Assembly: GCA_024663395.1 (NCBI GenBank)
Contig: JANFAH010000002.1
Location: forward strand, 6,448,001-6,512,000
DNA: 64,000 bases
DNA from: Pisolithus tinctorius
Taxonomy: Eukaryota; Basidiomycota; Agaricomycetes; Boletales; Pisolithaceae
Direction of reading: 5' to 3'
The position numbers were made by a program, and so were the translations under genes. Position 1 is the first letter of the stretch, and the number at the start of each line of letters is the position of its first letter. Below are positions 24,851 through 36,929 of this stretch, in pieces. Below the pieces are notes generated by a model. It was given only the letters and a program-made list of their open reading frames with translations. It had not been told where the DNA came from and made no database searches.

Positions 24851-27800
24851 TCGGAACGAAGTCCGAGTGCAGACGCAAAGTGTTTCGCCTTGATGCTAGG
24901 TAGAGGCTTGGTAAGGGTATCGGCGACCATGTCGTCAGTAGGACAATAAATTAAACGAAAGGAATTGTTTTCCACAGCAAAACAAATGAAATGGTATCGT
25001 ATGTCGATGTGCTTTGTGCGAGCATGATAGCTGCCATCTTTGGTAAGCGCGATGGTGGATTGACTGTCGGAATACAGCGGGATAGGGTGTTTGAGTGGTC
25101 GGAAAACTTCTCCGATGAGTCGTCGAAGCCACAGGCCCTCTTTGGCTGCGTGAGTCGCTGCGATGTACTCTGCTTCAGCAGTGGAGAGCGTTATGAGTTC
25201 CTGTTTCCGTGAAGCCCAACTGATAGCTCCACCATCTAGTAGGTAGGCATATCCGCTTATAGCGCGTCGATGCTCCTGTGAAGCTCCATCTGCATCGGTA
25301 TAGCCCTCAAGGCCTCGTTCTGAATTTCCAAACGTTAAAGCGAGCGCTTTTGTGCCTGAGATATACCTGTAGATTCGTTTCATGGCTTCCCAGTGAGTCA
25401 TGTTGGGTGCATTGTTGAACTGAGTGACTGTGGAGACAGCAAATGCGATATCTGGGCATGTTCCAACAGCAAGGTGCATGAGGGAGCCTACAGCAGCACG
25501 GTAGGGTACGTTTTTCATGCATGCAGCTTCTTCGGCTGGCTACGGAATTTCTCCACGAGAGAGTTTTATTCCGGGGTCCATCGGAATTGCGGCAGGTTTG
25601 CAGTCAGCGAGGTTGTATTTCGTCAGGATGGCCTCAATGTAGGACTGCTGCGACAGGGATATGGTGTGGGCTTCTCTGTTCCGTGTCACCTTCATCCCAA
25701 GTAGCCAACTGATGGGCCCTAGGTCAGAGATTTTAAAACGAGTGCTGATCTCCTGTTTAAACGAGTGAATTAACGATGGGGAACTGCCTGTTACAGTGCA
25801 GTCATCGACGTGGCTGGCGAGGATGAGAATTTCCGATCCTATGCAACCATAGAACACTCCCCAGTCTGCGTGTGCCCTGGTGAGCCCAAGATCTGCAAGA
25901 GTAGCGCATAGCTTCTGGTACCACCGAAGCGCGCCTTGTTTCGAGCCGTATAATGCTACGTTTAGCTTCCCAACTGGACAGGAAAAATTCCGCCCTATAG
26001 CGTAGCCCTCAGGGAGCTCCATGTAAATGTCTTCGCCATCTCCGAGTTTGCCATTGAGGAATGCCGAGTGGAAATCAAATACATCAATATCCCAGTCATT
26101 GCATGCAGCAATTGCTAGTATGGTGCGGAGAGATGCGAGTCTTGCGACGGGGGCATATGTTTCGTCGTAGTCAACACCCTGGATCTGAGAATATCCCTTA
26201 GTGACTAGGCGGGCCTTGTACTTCTCGATTTCTCCGGCAGCGTTGCGTTTGATCTTGAAGACCCATTTGCATCCTACGACATTTGCGCCCTTGGGGCACT
26301 CAACGACATCCCAGGTATGCGCTTCCTCTAGGCTGTTTAATTCCGCATTTATGGCATTTTGCCACTTTGGCCAGTCAGCTCGGGATTTCGCCTCACGGAC
26401 TGTTGATGGGTCTAGCCCTTCGGCTTCAGCCATCCCTGCCACCATAGCATACATGATGTTAGTGTCATCTTCATCAGCAGCTAGCTCTTCGTCGAATACG
26501 TAGGTAGCGTTTTCTCGGGATTTCGGGCTGTTTGGGTTGCTATCGCTCTCTCGGAGTTCTTTTACGAAGTCGAGAGGGATGCGCCCATCACGAGTGCCTT
26601 CCCCTGCACGTAGGCGCCTCATATAGTCTGATTCGAAGCGCTGGTGAGTGGAACAATGAGGTTGAGGTGGAGGTGTTTCGAAATTGTCTCCGAGTGGGTC
26701 CGGAATTAGTCTCGGAATTTCCGAAGTTGCTTCGGTGGGTCGCTCGACCATCTGCGGGGCCTCAGAATTTCCCTGTGAAGCTGCGGAGTTCCATTCTGAG
26801 GTTTCAGAATTTCGTTTTGAGGCTTCGGAATTTCTTTCTGAGGTGTCGGAATTCCCCTGCTCCCCCTTGAGCGGCACACCATGTGGTACAGACACATCCT
26901 GGCGCTCGAAAATGACACTTCTTTCGATTCTGATTGCTCGTGTGTCAGGCCAGTAGATACGGTGGCCATCGCTCTCAGGGTCAAAACCTACCCAGTGTCC
27001 GTCTCGGGCTCGCATGTCTAGTTTGGAGCCAGAGGTGTCATGGACCTTGACACGGCATCCCCAGACCGGAATTTTTGAGAGATCAGGTGGTCTTTGGTAG
27101 AGCATTTCGTAGGGAGTTTTCATGCCTAGACGACGAGTTGACGAGCGGTTTTTGAGCCAGGTTGCATGCATAATGGCCTCCCCCCAGAGGTTCTTGGGTA
27201 GGCCACTGGCATGAATCATCGCACGTACGCGCTCAACGAGTGTTCTGTTGAGTCGTTCTGCAACTCCGTTGTGTTCAGGGGTATCGTGGACAGTTATGCG
27301 TCGTTCTGTGCCTCGGGATTTCAGATATTCTGAAAATTCCGCACTAAGGTATTCTCCCCCACGATCTGAGCGAAGCCGCTTGACTTTGGTGTTGAACTGC
27401 GTGTTCAGCCATGCTTCATAGGCCTTGTACGACATGAAGGTCTCGGCTTTCGTCTTTTGGAGGTACAGCTTGGTGTAGCGGGTGTGGTCATCCGTGAATG
27501 ACATGTAGTATTGGCTGTGGCCAGGGGTTTCGACCGGAGAAGGTCCCCAGAGATCTGTGTGGATCTCGTCACCTAGGTGTTCACGGCGGGGTGGGTCGCG
27601 CTCCTTCCCAATGGGCTTCCGAGTTGCTTTGGCATATTCACATGAATTGCACGTGCCCATGGTAGGATGTGCTTCGTCCAGTTTAATTCCGGTAATCATG
27701 CCATCCTTGAGCATGCGCCGGATGGCTTCGGGAGCGATGTGGCCAAGCCTTATGTGAATCTCCTCCATGGTTAAGGATTCTGTGGCCTTGGCCAGGCCTG

Positions 27801-29256
27801 CGAAGGCACGACGAGCTCGTTTAAGGCAGTAGAGGCCTTTTTGCATCGGAATTTCAGCTACTTTCCTTTTTCGAGCATCGAAAATTTGACAACGCTTGTC
27901 TCGGAATAATGCCGCATACCCAGCAACGTCAAGTTTGCTAACGGAAACGAGTGTAATTCCCATCTTGGGGGCATAGAGCACGTCTTTGAGTCGAATATGG
28001 GTCTGGGTATTGCCGTTTGGGAGTGAGATTGCGAGATCGCCTTTCCCAATGGCATGGAAGGTGTGGTTGTCAGCAGCAGTGATAGGTTTGGGTACGATTG
28101 GCTTGTAATCAAGGAATTTGCTGCAGTAGGAGGACATATGGCGTGAAGCGCCTGAGTCGAACAGGATTGTCTCTTCTGCGGAATTTAGGCTTTTGCCTGC
28201 AAGGAGAACACAGTCGTAGTTGTTCGTATATGCATCTTCTTTGTCGTTAACGATGTCCTGGGGGTTCGGAATTTCTTCCTCCGCAATTTCTGTAAGCCAG
28301 TCGTCGTCCTGCGGGTGTGCTAGCCAAACTCCATCAGGTTCCGAGTCAGCGCTGGTCTGCACACTCGAGCTGGCTGATGCAGTGGCCACTTTTCCGGTAC
28401 CTTTCTCCTTCTTTTTCCCTTTTCCCTTGTTCTGGAACCACTTGGGCGCTTGCCCAGCTTTTCCGCCACCCTCTTCCCAGCATTGGTCTTTCGTATGACC
28501 TTTCTTTCCGCAATTTTCACAGGTGGACTTCTTTCCATCCTTCGCTGTGTAAGCCGCATCTTCGGAATTTCCGGAGTTTCCAGAGTTGCCTCTTTTCGTC
28601 CACGTTTGGCGCCTATCATATTCGTCGGAAATTACTTTGACTATAAAGTCCGGAGATAGGTCCTTTTGCATGACTAGGGCTGAAGACGTCATAGCTGCAA
28701 GGTTGGAGTCGTAAGAAGCGGGAAGTGAACTAAGGATGATGGCTGCAAAGTCGTCGTCTGTGATTGACTGTCCAAGTGCAGCAAGTTGTTCGCGCAGTGC
28801 GTGCATCTTGTCAAAGTGAGCGCGGACATTGCCTTTTTCCGAACAGCGGGATTCTTGGAGTTTTCTCCGAAGATCAATTGCAACAACACGAGAGCGGTTT
28901 TGGAAAAGGTCGGTGAGGACACCCCACACACTCTTCGCAGTCTCTTCCTTCAGGACTCGAAGGAATAGAGATTCCGGGAGCGACACAGCAATCACTTGCT
29001 TGACATATCCATCGTCCTTAGCCCATTGCCGAAGTTTTTCTGGGTATTCGCTGACAAGTTTTTGCTCTGTGGCTGTGGGCTTCCAGGAGGCGTCTTTCCC
29101 TGCTGAAGGGTCCTCTGGTTTCGCATCCAAGCTGGTCAGGTGTCTGATCAGCCCTTTCGAGCTGACGGCCCATTCAACCCGAGCCTTGTAGTATAGCCAG
29201 TTGCTTCCGTCCGCATTTAGGGTTGGGACTTGTAAGGAATGATCGTCTTTTGCCAT
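24847..29256 (-). pseudogene. Copia gag-pol polyprotein with one in-frame TAG
   Basis: One frame from ATG 29254-29256, 1,238 codons, then TAG at 25540-25542, then 231 more codons in the same frame. Order: Gag-like domain starting MAKDDHSLQVPTLN, CCHC knuckle CENCGKKGHTKDQC (28483-28524), protease with FDSGASRHM (about 28150), integrase zinc region HIRLGHIAPEAIRR with CNSCEYAKA, integrase core with DLWGPSP and ERLNRTLVERVR, a repetitive linker, reverse transcriptase starting near WVFKIKRNAAGE with catalytic HVDD (about 25806) in place of the usual YVDD, and RNase H with GYTDADGASQ and SRKQELITLSTAEAEY. The TAG falls between reverse transcriptase and RNase H after GEIP. A Gln codon is the simplest ancestor. 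The gag-to-RNase H order is the copia signature. Confidence 0.93.
26755..26868 (-). repeat. 24-bp coding repeat in the copia integrase-RT linker
   Basis: Encodes about five variants of an 8-residue unit, Asn-Ser-[Asp/Glu]-[Thr/Ala]-Ser-[Glu/Lys/Gln]-X-[Gly/Arg]. Units keep frame but vary in sequence. Confidence 0.8.
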
Positions 29257-29308
29257 AGTGGGTATTGTTGCTGCGTATTAACTCTTTTGGAATTAGAGCA
29301 CGAGAGCG

Positions 29309-29320
29309 GGGCTCATAACC
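29309..29320 (-). other. Primer-binding site matching the tRNA-iMet anticodon arm
   Basis: On the plus strand GGGCTCATAACC, five to eight bases inside the 5' LTR, equals the conserved anticodon stem-loop of initiator tRNA-Met (anticodon CAU). Copia of Drosophila and Ty5 prime from a cleaved half of this tRNA. Confidence 0.75.
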
Positions 29321-29328
29321 TAATGAAG

Positions 29329-29611
29329 GTATGAGTTTCTCAGTGTACGAAGTAGTCACTTTATTAGTACCTAACGAAGGTATGAGTTTCTACACTACGT
29401 CAGTACCAAGTAAATGAGTGGAATCTAGCTATACTCACCTCAGTGTACGAAGTAGTCACTGAGGTGGAAAAGAACGGTGCGGAAAATTTATAGTACCGTA
29501 ATTAGTAAGCACATTGACATCGGAATTTAATTCTGAGGGTCGGGGAACAATTCCGAGCCCTCTGGGTGAAACTCCGAGACGCTACCGTAACTCTGGATTG
29601 CATTCTCGACA
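29329..29611 (-). repeat. 5' LTR of the copia element
   Basis: 283 bp, differs from the other LTR at 7 positions, all transitions. Followed by CAAAG at 29612-29616. Confidence 0.93.
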
Positions 29612-29734
29612 CAAAGTCATAATCATGAGATGACACGTGATTTCAACCGCATGTTCATGGAAAGTGGGTGGCGTTACAAGTCATTAAAAGGCAGTGTGGG
29701 AAATCCGCTCCTATTAAGGTATGCTAATGACTTG

Positions 29735-31760
29735 TCATGGATCTAGGAAATTTGCGACATATAATACCTGGGAGGCCCAGTGACCTATTCATCCATCAGA
29801 CTCACTCAACGAAGGACACCCTGTCAACGCCCCCGGCACACGTCCTGATCCCAAATCCACCACCCATTCCTCTGGATCCACGTTTAACCGATCCCGTCCA
29901 TCCCCCCTCCTCAGTTCTATGCGTCAATGTATCCACTGCTATCTGATCGTGCGGAGTGATCGTCTCGTCGAGATCACAGCACTCTTAATCCCGCTCTCGA
30001 ACCACCTCGTCCATGGGCAGGATGCTCAGTGGGAACTTCACCGCCAAGCACATGATCGCGACACACCTTTTGTACCAGTAGACCTCTTAAGCAGGCGACT
30101 ACGCAGGTTCTCGATATATAATGACTCAGGCACTCAACCACTCAGACATAACAACTGTATTATCAGGTACCTTATCGGACACGCTATACGAGGTAAGTGA
30201 GCGTACGCGTCGTCAGGGGATTACTGTACTCACCTCAGCGTCGTAGACACAATGACTGAGGTATAAGTACATTGCAGCGTCAAGCACGTGACCGTTGGCT
30301 CCAATACGTCTCCTCAACTGAACACATGCGAAGAGGGCGAAGCAAGGCAGAGAGCGAAAAGAAAACACTAAAAACATGCATGATTCGAAAGAGGGTGTAT
30401 GCGTATGAGAGTTCCACAGTGCAGGAAAGAACCATGCATTAGAGAGGAAACGACAAAACGAAAAGTAAACAAAAAGCGACCGAGAAGAAAAGTGACCGTT
30501 GAAAATCGAACCTGAGAAGTTGTTCATCGATTCCCTCCGAGAATGGAAGACGCTCAACATCGCCCCCGCACTACTACTCTCGTAAGTGGTCATCGATGCG
30601 TCTCACACCCATTTCATCACATAGCTTCTTAGTCATATTATCCATACTTCCAAAAGCCAAGAAATGGCTTACGACCCTCGTATGCACGACCGCACTCCTC
30701 TCGCTCACCTGCTCACTCATGTCCCTCTTGTACGGATGTGTATATATCATCCGATTCGCCACTATGAAAAGCATCCACAAGGCCACGAATTGAGCACAGC
30801 ACATACAGAAAATCCATCGACATTCATTTTGTGGAACGTCTCGGTAATGCTGGTGTCGCCCAGGATGTGGTTGGCTTGGTGCGACTCCCATCCTCCCTCT
30901 TCCCCTGCCCCCTTTCTCATCACGCATATACGCAGGTCCATGATATTTTTATCGCCTCCATCCTCGCCTTTGTATGGCAGTCCGGATCCACATCCGATCC
31001 AATCACACCTCCCCACTCAGCCCCAAACGCAAGCGAGCGGTCCGCGGGTGCTCATCTCAGCCATTTTCTTCTTGGGCCTCGTTTATTTTGGTGCAATCGC
31101 GAAGGCGTTACAGGGGTACCGTAGGGTGAGCGGCACGACAAGAGACACAGAAACAGCGAGGGAAACGAGGGATGCCATCAGGGAAGCGAGGGATAGAGAG
31201 AAGGAGTGAGAGGGGAGGAGGACGCGAAGACGGCCCAGGGAGAGGCAGAACAAACGACCGCGAAAAAGGCTGGAAGCGCGCCCCACAAGAAGATGACGGA
31301 CACGAAAGCGAACCAGAGCTCTCTCGAACGTATAACCACGGTGATCGTAATGACGACCACGGTTCATCCGCTTTGGACGTCCTGCTGGTCCTTGGGTTGC
31401 GTGGGTTAGAGAGTCCGCGCATGCCTGGATGAGCGGGGACGCAAGCAGCAGCGTATTCGAACATGTGGCTCGTGATGTCGTGGATGAAGAATGAAAGCTT
31501 AGAGAGTGGTAAGGGAAGACATCATCGTGATCGTTCTGCGAGTGTGTAAGTTGCAGGCACCCGGTGTTGGGAGAAGAGGGGAATAATACCAAGCATGTTT
31601 ATTCCCTAATTCGTGAGTACTTTATTTTACCGGCATGGAGTTTGTATTATATATCCAGTGGACGGTTCGTCGGCATACATACATACCTCGTATAGTATTT
31701 TATTCCAAGCAACGTCTTGTTTGCTTGAGAACACTCGAGTCAGTGTGGTGTACCGTGGGT
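29735..31760 (+). pseudogene. Decayed membrane-protein gene, copy B
   Basis: Best-preserved 5' half of the family. The segment 29960-30120 reads VEITALLIP...RQAHDRDTPFVPVDLLSRRLRRFS. Next come 'FIDSLREWKTLNIAPAL' (30525-30575), a hydrophobic segment with SLLYGCVYIIRF (30740-30775), then WNVSVMLVSPRMWLAW (30830-30880), a further hydrophobic stretch ending LQGYRRVSG (31060-31135), a Glu/Arg-rich tail (31140-31210) and a C-terminal piece GPWVAWVRE...FEHVARDVVDEE (31390-31490). Pieces lie in different frames with stops between them. The family is a common agaricomycete set of predicted multi-pass membrane proteins without known function. Confidence 0.6.
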
Positions 31761-31964
31761 CCAATAACGTACAAGACCAGATCCGTGATCGAAGCGAATG
31801 AGGGCCTGGGCAGACATATATTGACTGCGACAATTCTGTTCGATCACATCGATTATCAGTTCTACATAAATGACTCCGATCACCTTGCTGGGACCTGAAA
31901 ATACATATGTCAATTCGCGGATGTCGATAAATGCATTATACCGATCCTACAGCGACAACATCGA

Positions 31965-32045
31965 AGAGATTGTTCATCGAATCACCGGCCTCTCCGCGAA
32001 TATGGAAACGCTCAGCGCTTCCCACTATTACTACGTTTGTCTGTG
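31965..32045 (+). pseudogene. Detached fragment of the membrane-gene family
   Basis: 'gttcatcgaatcaccggcct' through 'cactattactacg' repeats the family's FIDSL...ALLLS exon end seen at 30520-30585 and 37470-37535. Confidence 0.5.
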
Positions 32046-33325
32046 TTCCCCTCTCTCTCCCTCCCTTCTCTCGATCTGGCATGTCTGACATTGTAATTCC
32101 CAGCAAAATGACATAGTCGTAGGCATGACAGCCCCATCCTGCTAAAGTGTGCACCGATCGCCTAGCACGTGGGTGCGTATATGATGCGTACAGTATATTA
32201 CCTGGTACGGTCGGCACCGGGGACACAGATAGCGACGACATTCATATGACGAAATATTGAGTCAGTTCCTACCCACATCGTCGATCCATACAGGGTATTG
32301 ATTGCATCACTTTCCAGTCTGCACGAAACGCGACGAACTATTATCCAGCAACATCCATCTGACGACTCAAAAGCAACAGAATTCAGTCTCTTGTCCCTTG
32401 CTCTCTGCTCGTGTCCACATCGGTGGCAAATTCACTGCTGGCACTAACTTCCGCTTCGGGAAGTGACATTCCCTTCCACTTCATACCGGACTCTACCCTT
32501 CTCAAGGATCCTCTTTCGTTCGAGCTGTGGCGTCTGACTTAAGGGAGACAGTCAGGTGGAGCTCCTTTGTTTGTGCCTCCACCTGCCTACAATGTCTCCA
32601 ATGACTGACTTCATCAGGCTGTCTGCATATATATCATTATTCACGTTCTCCCACTGAGGGATAGCAGAGCCAAGTCCCAACAAGACGTTTATGGTGCCGA
32701 GATTCACTAGGTGCAGGGTCCTGATGCCACCTGCACCTGCTTCCGTCGAGGAGAGAGAGATACTATCGAAAGAACTGCCATTAAATTATTCTTCCGATCC
32801 AGGCACCGACGAAATAGATATCGAGGCGACACCGAGGCCGCGGTGATTGCCGCACATCTGTGGCAGTGCACTCGAAGATCATGTACACGAAGAACACTTG
32901 ATTCTTTACCACGAGGGAGTAAAGCAAGGCGAGTCCCGCAGACAGCGAAGCGGAATTAGGATGGAAATACAATTGGAATAATTTCTGAGCTGGTCTGTCA
33001 TGATCTGAGGTTGGTACAAATGTCAGGGACGTGTCGCAGCCATAGATATTACCAAACATGGACTTCGAGTAAGCAGTAAAGATATATACAGAATCGTGAA
33101 TCGTGGATCGTAACTAACACTTCAATCCAATACACAACAAGGGGAGTAGAAAAAAAAGGGGTCGTTCTCCATGACGCTATCACGAAGTCGGAAGTTAATT
33201 TGTGAGATATCTCCAGTTCGGCTCTCGGTTCCACATTCTCCATCAATTCGCTATCGGGAATGGCACCATCTGTTCCAGTACGGATCGCCACCACAAAGTA
33301 ACTAGCCTTAATTGTGGCCACCATC
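32046..33325. other. Gene-free stretch
   Basis: No supportable gene. A pyrimidine-rich run (32040-32080) and a stretch at 32340-32420 weakly similar to 49800-49860 are the only features. Confidence 0.45.
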
Positions 33326-33532
33326 TCAATTTCGCAGATGTCCCATGTGCTGTGTACGGAGGTGGCGGATGAAATTATGCCTCCCAATCACCAACTTGCA
33401 GTCCTTCCACTCGCAGACAATCTCATCTTCACGGGACATGCCCTTAATACCATGGAAGACCCTAAAATGTCGCGGCACGGAACTGCATGTGATATCTTGC
33501 CCGCATTCCACGCCGTCTTGATTGTAACGACA
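33326..33532 (-). CDS. C2H2-type zinc-finger protein exon, copy 1
   Basis: Minus-strand frame with two finger-like modules: CRYNQDGVECGQDITC followed by RHFRVFHGI, and CEWKDCKLVIGRH with RHLRTQHMGHLRN, then TGA at 33326-33328. The spacing Cys-x4-5-Cys...His-x3-4-His fits a small C2H2 family common in basidiomycetes; the sequence suggests nucleic-acid binding. No stop interrupts this exon, but upstream exons and the start codon are not evident. A paralogue lies at 49832-50053. Confidence 0.5.
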   Translation of the reverse strand, partial: CRYNQDGVECGQDITCSSVPRHFRVFHGIKGMSREDEIVCEWKDCKLVIGRHNFIRHLRTQHMGHLRN

Positions 33533-33624
33533 AACTCGAGGTGGACAATGACTATACTGATTCTGTGCATTTTAAAATAAGTTAACATTATCCCAGTATA
33601 CACGGCTCAGACGAGACGTACGGT

Positions 33625-34570
33625 TGGATTGCCTTTCGTTTGGGGTGGCTCGGTACCGCCGCCAGAGATAGGGGATATACTATGCTTCTACATCAGCCGG
33701 AGAAGCTTCCTGATCCATAGAGGGACGGCGCACCTGGACCCTTCATCCGCATAGGCTTGGGGGTCGCTCTCCATTTGAAGTGACTCGATATCATCGCCAA
33801 CAGGAAGGAATAATCTGGACTTCAGCGTCAGCCGGGGAAATCCCTGGCCCATGGAGGGATGGCACACCTGGTTCCTTCATTCGCATAGGCTTGGGGATTG
33901 CTTTCCATTTGAGGTTCGATAGCGAGGCCAACATCAGGGAGGAAACTGTACTTTAGTGTCAGCCGGAGAAGATGCCTGGCCCATGGAGGGATGGCACACC
34001 TAGCTCCTTCATCCGTATAGACTTCGAGGTTGGCTCCCATTTGAGGTGGTTGCATACCACTGCCAAAAGCACGGAAGGATCTGTACTTCAATGTCAGCCG
34101 GAGAAGCTTCCTGGCCCACAAACATAAAAGGGAGGCACACCTGGTCCATTCATCCGCACACTCTTGGTGGTTGCTCTCTATTTGAGGTTCGAAAGCACTG
34201 CCCAAATCAGGGAAGAAACTGTACTTCAGCGTCTGCCGGAGAAGTTTACTGGCCCATGGAAGGACGGCACACCTGATTCCTACATCCGTATGGTCTTCGG
34301 GATTGCTTGTCATTTGAGGTGGCTCAAATGTAGTGTCTAAGGTACTGCACTTCTACATCAGCGGGGAAGTTGCTTGACCAATAGAGGGACGACACACCTG
34401 GTTTCTGAATCTGCATAGTATTTCAGACTGTTTGGCCATAGGGTCGGCGGGGTGTTATCGGCGAGTGAACTGTTGAATCTACATCCATGTCAGCTAGAGA
34501 AGGTGTCAAGCCTGTAGAGAAATGGCTCACCCGATTGGGGGACCAGCATAGTGCCAGAGCTTCCCTCGAT
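33625..34570. repeat. Degenerate tandem repeat, about 131-bp unit, seven copies
   Basis: The phrase 'gccggagaag' or a variant recurs at 33696, 33831, 33962, 34097, 34235, 34361 and 34492, giving spacings of 126-138. Each unit also holds 'cctggcccat(gg)agggatggcacacctgg' and 'ttgaggt' variants. Copies differ by many substitutions, so the array is old. One more unit is at 50160-50300. Confidence 0.85.
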
Positions 34571-36929
34571 CCTTAGAGATCATGTCCTACGGCTTAGTGG
34601 GCACAAAGATGGAGGGTTTTGACGTGTAAGAATCAACCATGGCATTTTATCGGTCCCAGTGTGAGGCCAAAGAATGGGAGGTCGGTGGGGGAGGTCCGAG
34701 ACCAGACGATGGGAGGTCGGAATGGGAAGTGGAGCGGGAGGTCGGAGGCCAGGTAATAGAAGGTCGACGATAGGACTACCAGGATTGGTTCCGCCATCTA
34801 AGGACAGGTTGACGCGAGACTGGTACCCGTGTATCACACTAACCTGTCGTCTCCAAACAAATGGCTTCATGATAATGAAAAGGGCATACAGGCACCCGTA
34901 GGTATATTTTGCTGGTAAAGCTCCCGGGAAAGTACACCTGACTTGGTTAGAATTTGATGTTGCTGGATTGGAGGGCCGTACCGTGTAGTATATTGTCCAC
35001 CCAAAACTTGATTCTTACGCTCAAAGAGTCCGCATTTTCGGTACGAATTGCGCGGTGTTGTTTCAGATCCCCGTTTTCATCTAGCCGTTGGAATCAAAAT
35101 GCTCAGTGGTAGTGTCACTGTCAGGAGGGCTCAGGAGGGCTCATGCACGAGTACCGCAAGACAAGCGGTTATAATTAAATCCTGAGAAAAAGAAATGGGT
35201 GGCGACTGGAAAAGGACTAGCGGCCCATGAGGATTGATTAGTCCAAAAACGCTAGTTTCGAGCGGTTTGTCCCAGGAACCGGACGTATCATGTAGCTGCT
35301 TAATCCTTGACGTGGTGTACCGGAACGACTGACTGAAGAAACTCGGGGAGGTGCACTAGTGTTCAGGTAACTCGATCCTCAAACGGCGGAAAGTGTAACA
35401 AACTAACTTCCCTCGTCGGCGCCATGCCTATACGCCCGTAGTGGGCGTGAAGTGCCAGGTACGATTTTGCCCTACTATGGGAGGGCTCGAGTACGGTGGA
35501 GCACGATAAACACAGATCAGTAAGCATCGTGTGTTCCGATAGAAACGGCCAGGCATGTGCCCGAACACGTTACCATGGGAGGGCTCAAGAATCGCAGGAA
35601 CCAGAGATCTGGGATAAGCTCGCAATGACAAAAGAGAGCTCGGGATAAACTTTCCAGGTGAGGGTGGCTTTTAGGTAGGTGGGCATAGCTAATCGCCGCA
35701 ACTTTCCAATACTCGCAGGTGTGGCATTTAGTCTTCCACATCCTGCTGGTCGATGTCAGCATACAAGCGTGCAAGAGTGCAGCAAGGGCAGTGGAAGACA
35801 CTTCTTGTAAGAATGCTCGCTGGCTCTTTGGTATTTCCGCTCGAGCACGTAACATGTATTCAGGCCGATGGATGCTGCGCGCCCGATAGGCTTCTGGCAT
35901 GAAAACGCGGTGTGGCCAATCTCCTCTCCATTGAAAAAGTGCTCATGCCACATGACTTGAGTGTGTCTGACAGCCATACAAAAGAATTGCAGCTGGGGGC
36001 GTCACTTCGAACTGGCTAAATTGGCTGCTGGGGGTCCCAAGGGTAAGATGAAACCGTGTTCTCAAGGCCTGTACTAGTGGAATCTGATCCTATCTCTATC
36101 GGTGTTGCGCTTGCACTTTGCCGTCCAGCTGTGGTAAGGTATAGCACGGATGTGGATGCGATGAATCAACCAAACATTTGCATGACTTCTGTCTGCACCA
36201 AGAAATTTGGAGGTGACTCTCGGCCTGACGAAATCATCACTGCTGACAAGATCATTGCAGCCCATCAGATGGAGTACGTAGCGTTGGGGAGTGTCCACAA
36301 CTTCAGGCATCGTCATGTAATTTATTGTTTGTCCAGCAACTCCGTTGGTGCAGGATGTGTGGTCAACTCCTTTGAAAAGATGAAAGAGTACTGATACAAG
36401 TGGTGTAATGCATCGCAAGGGTTTTGTACTGCAAGAGTCAGCGCTGACCGTTTTATAGACGCAACTCGTAGGTAGTCAACAAGGCAAGCTTGAATGTTTC
36501 GAGCGTGCAGCGCGAGGGGAGCTGGTGCATAAGGCTAAGAAATCGCCAGCAGGGAAATACTCTCAAGAATGCCGAGTGACTTCCTTGTCCGGGCTTGGAC
36601 TCGTCTAACAGACAAGCCATCATGATCATAATTCACGGCTGACAGTTGCCCCCTAAGTTGCCCCACTCTCAAATCTAACATCCATGCTGTCTGGTCCCAA
36701 TATTCCATTGTGTATTCATAATTCAGATTGAGCTACATAGATAGTCTAGGGACCAGACAATATTGGCCGAGAGGGCCGAGGGGAGGCAATTGACAGAGCC
36801 ATGTATGAGTGTATGGATAGCAGGGAAGTCTGACTCTGGTGCACAGAAGTGAAACGTAATAATCTTCCCAATTCATCGATCATCCACCGAGTCTACTATC
36901 GTGTCAGCGTTATTTATGGCCTGCGCAGG
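34571..36929. other. Non-coding part of a duplicated block
   Basis: No supportable gene. Contains a G-rich 'gggaggtcgg' run at 34674-34760. Several stretches are collinear with 50280-51620, for example 35570-35690 with 50965-51085 and 36230-36360 with 51455-51600. Confidence 0.5.

Larger units (their letters stand above)
24557..29611 (-). mobile_element. Ty1/copia retrotransposon, minus strand
   Basis: 5,055-bp element with 283-bp LTRs at both ends and target-site duplication CAAAG at 24552-24556 and 29612-29616. In sense order: 5' LTR (29611-29329), half-tRNA PBS, a gag-pol frame, polypurine tract and 3' LTR (24839-24557). The LTR sense start is canonical (TGTC); the other end, as placed by the duplication, is ...CATAC, not quite canonical. 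The LTRs differ by 7 transitions. The gag-pol frame has one in-frame TAG. Confidence 0.95.

Noticed and set aside
34674..34760. Glycine/arginine-rich protein
   Set aside because: The frame is produced by a G-rich simple repeat and has no homologous reading in the duplicated block.
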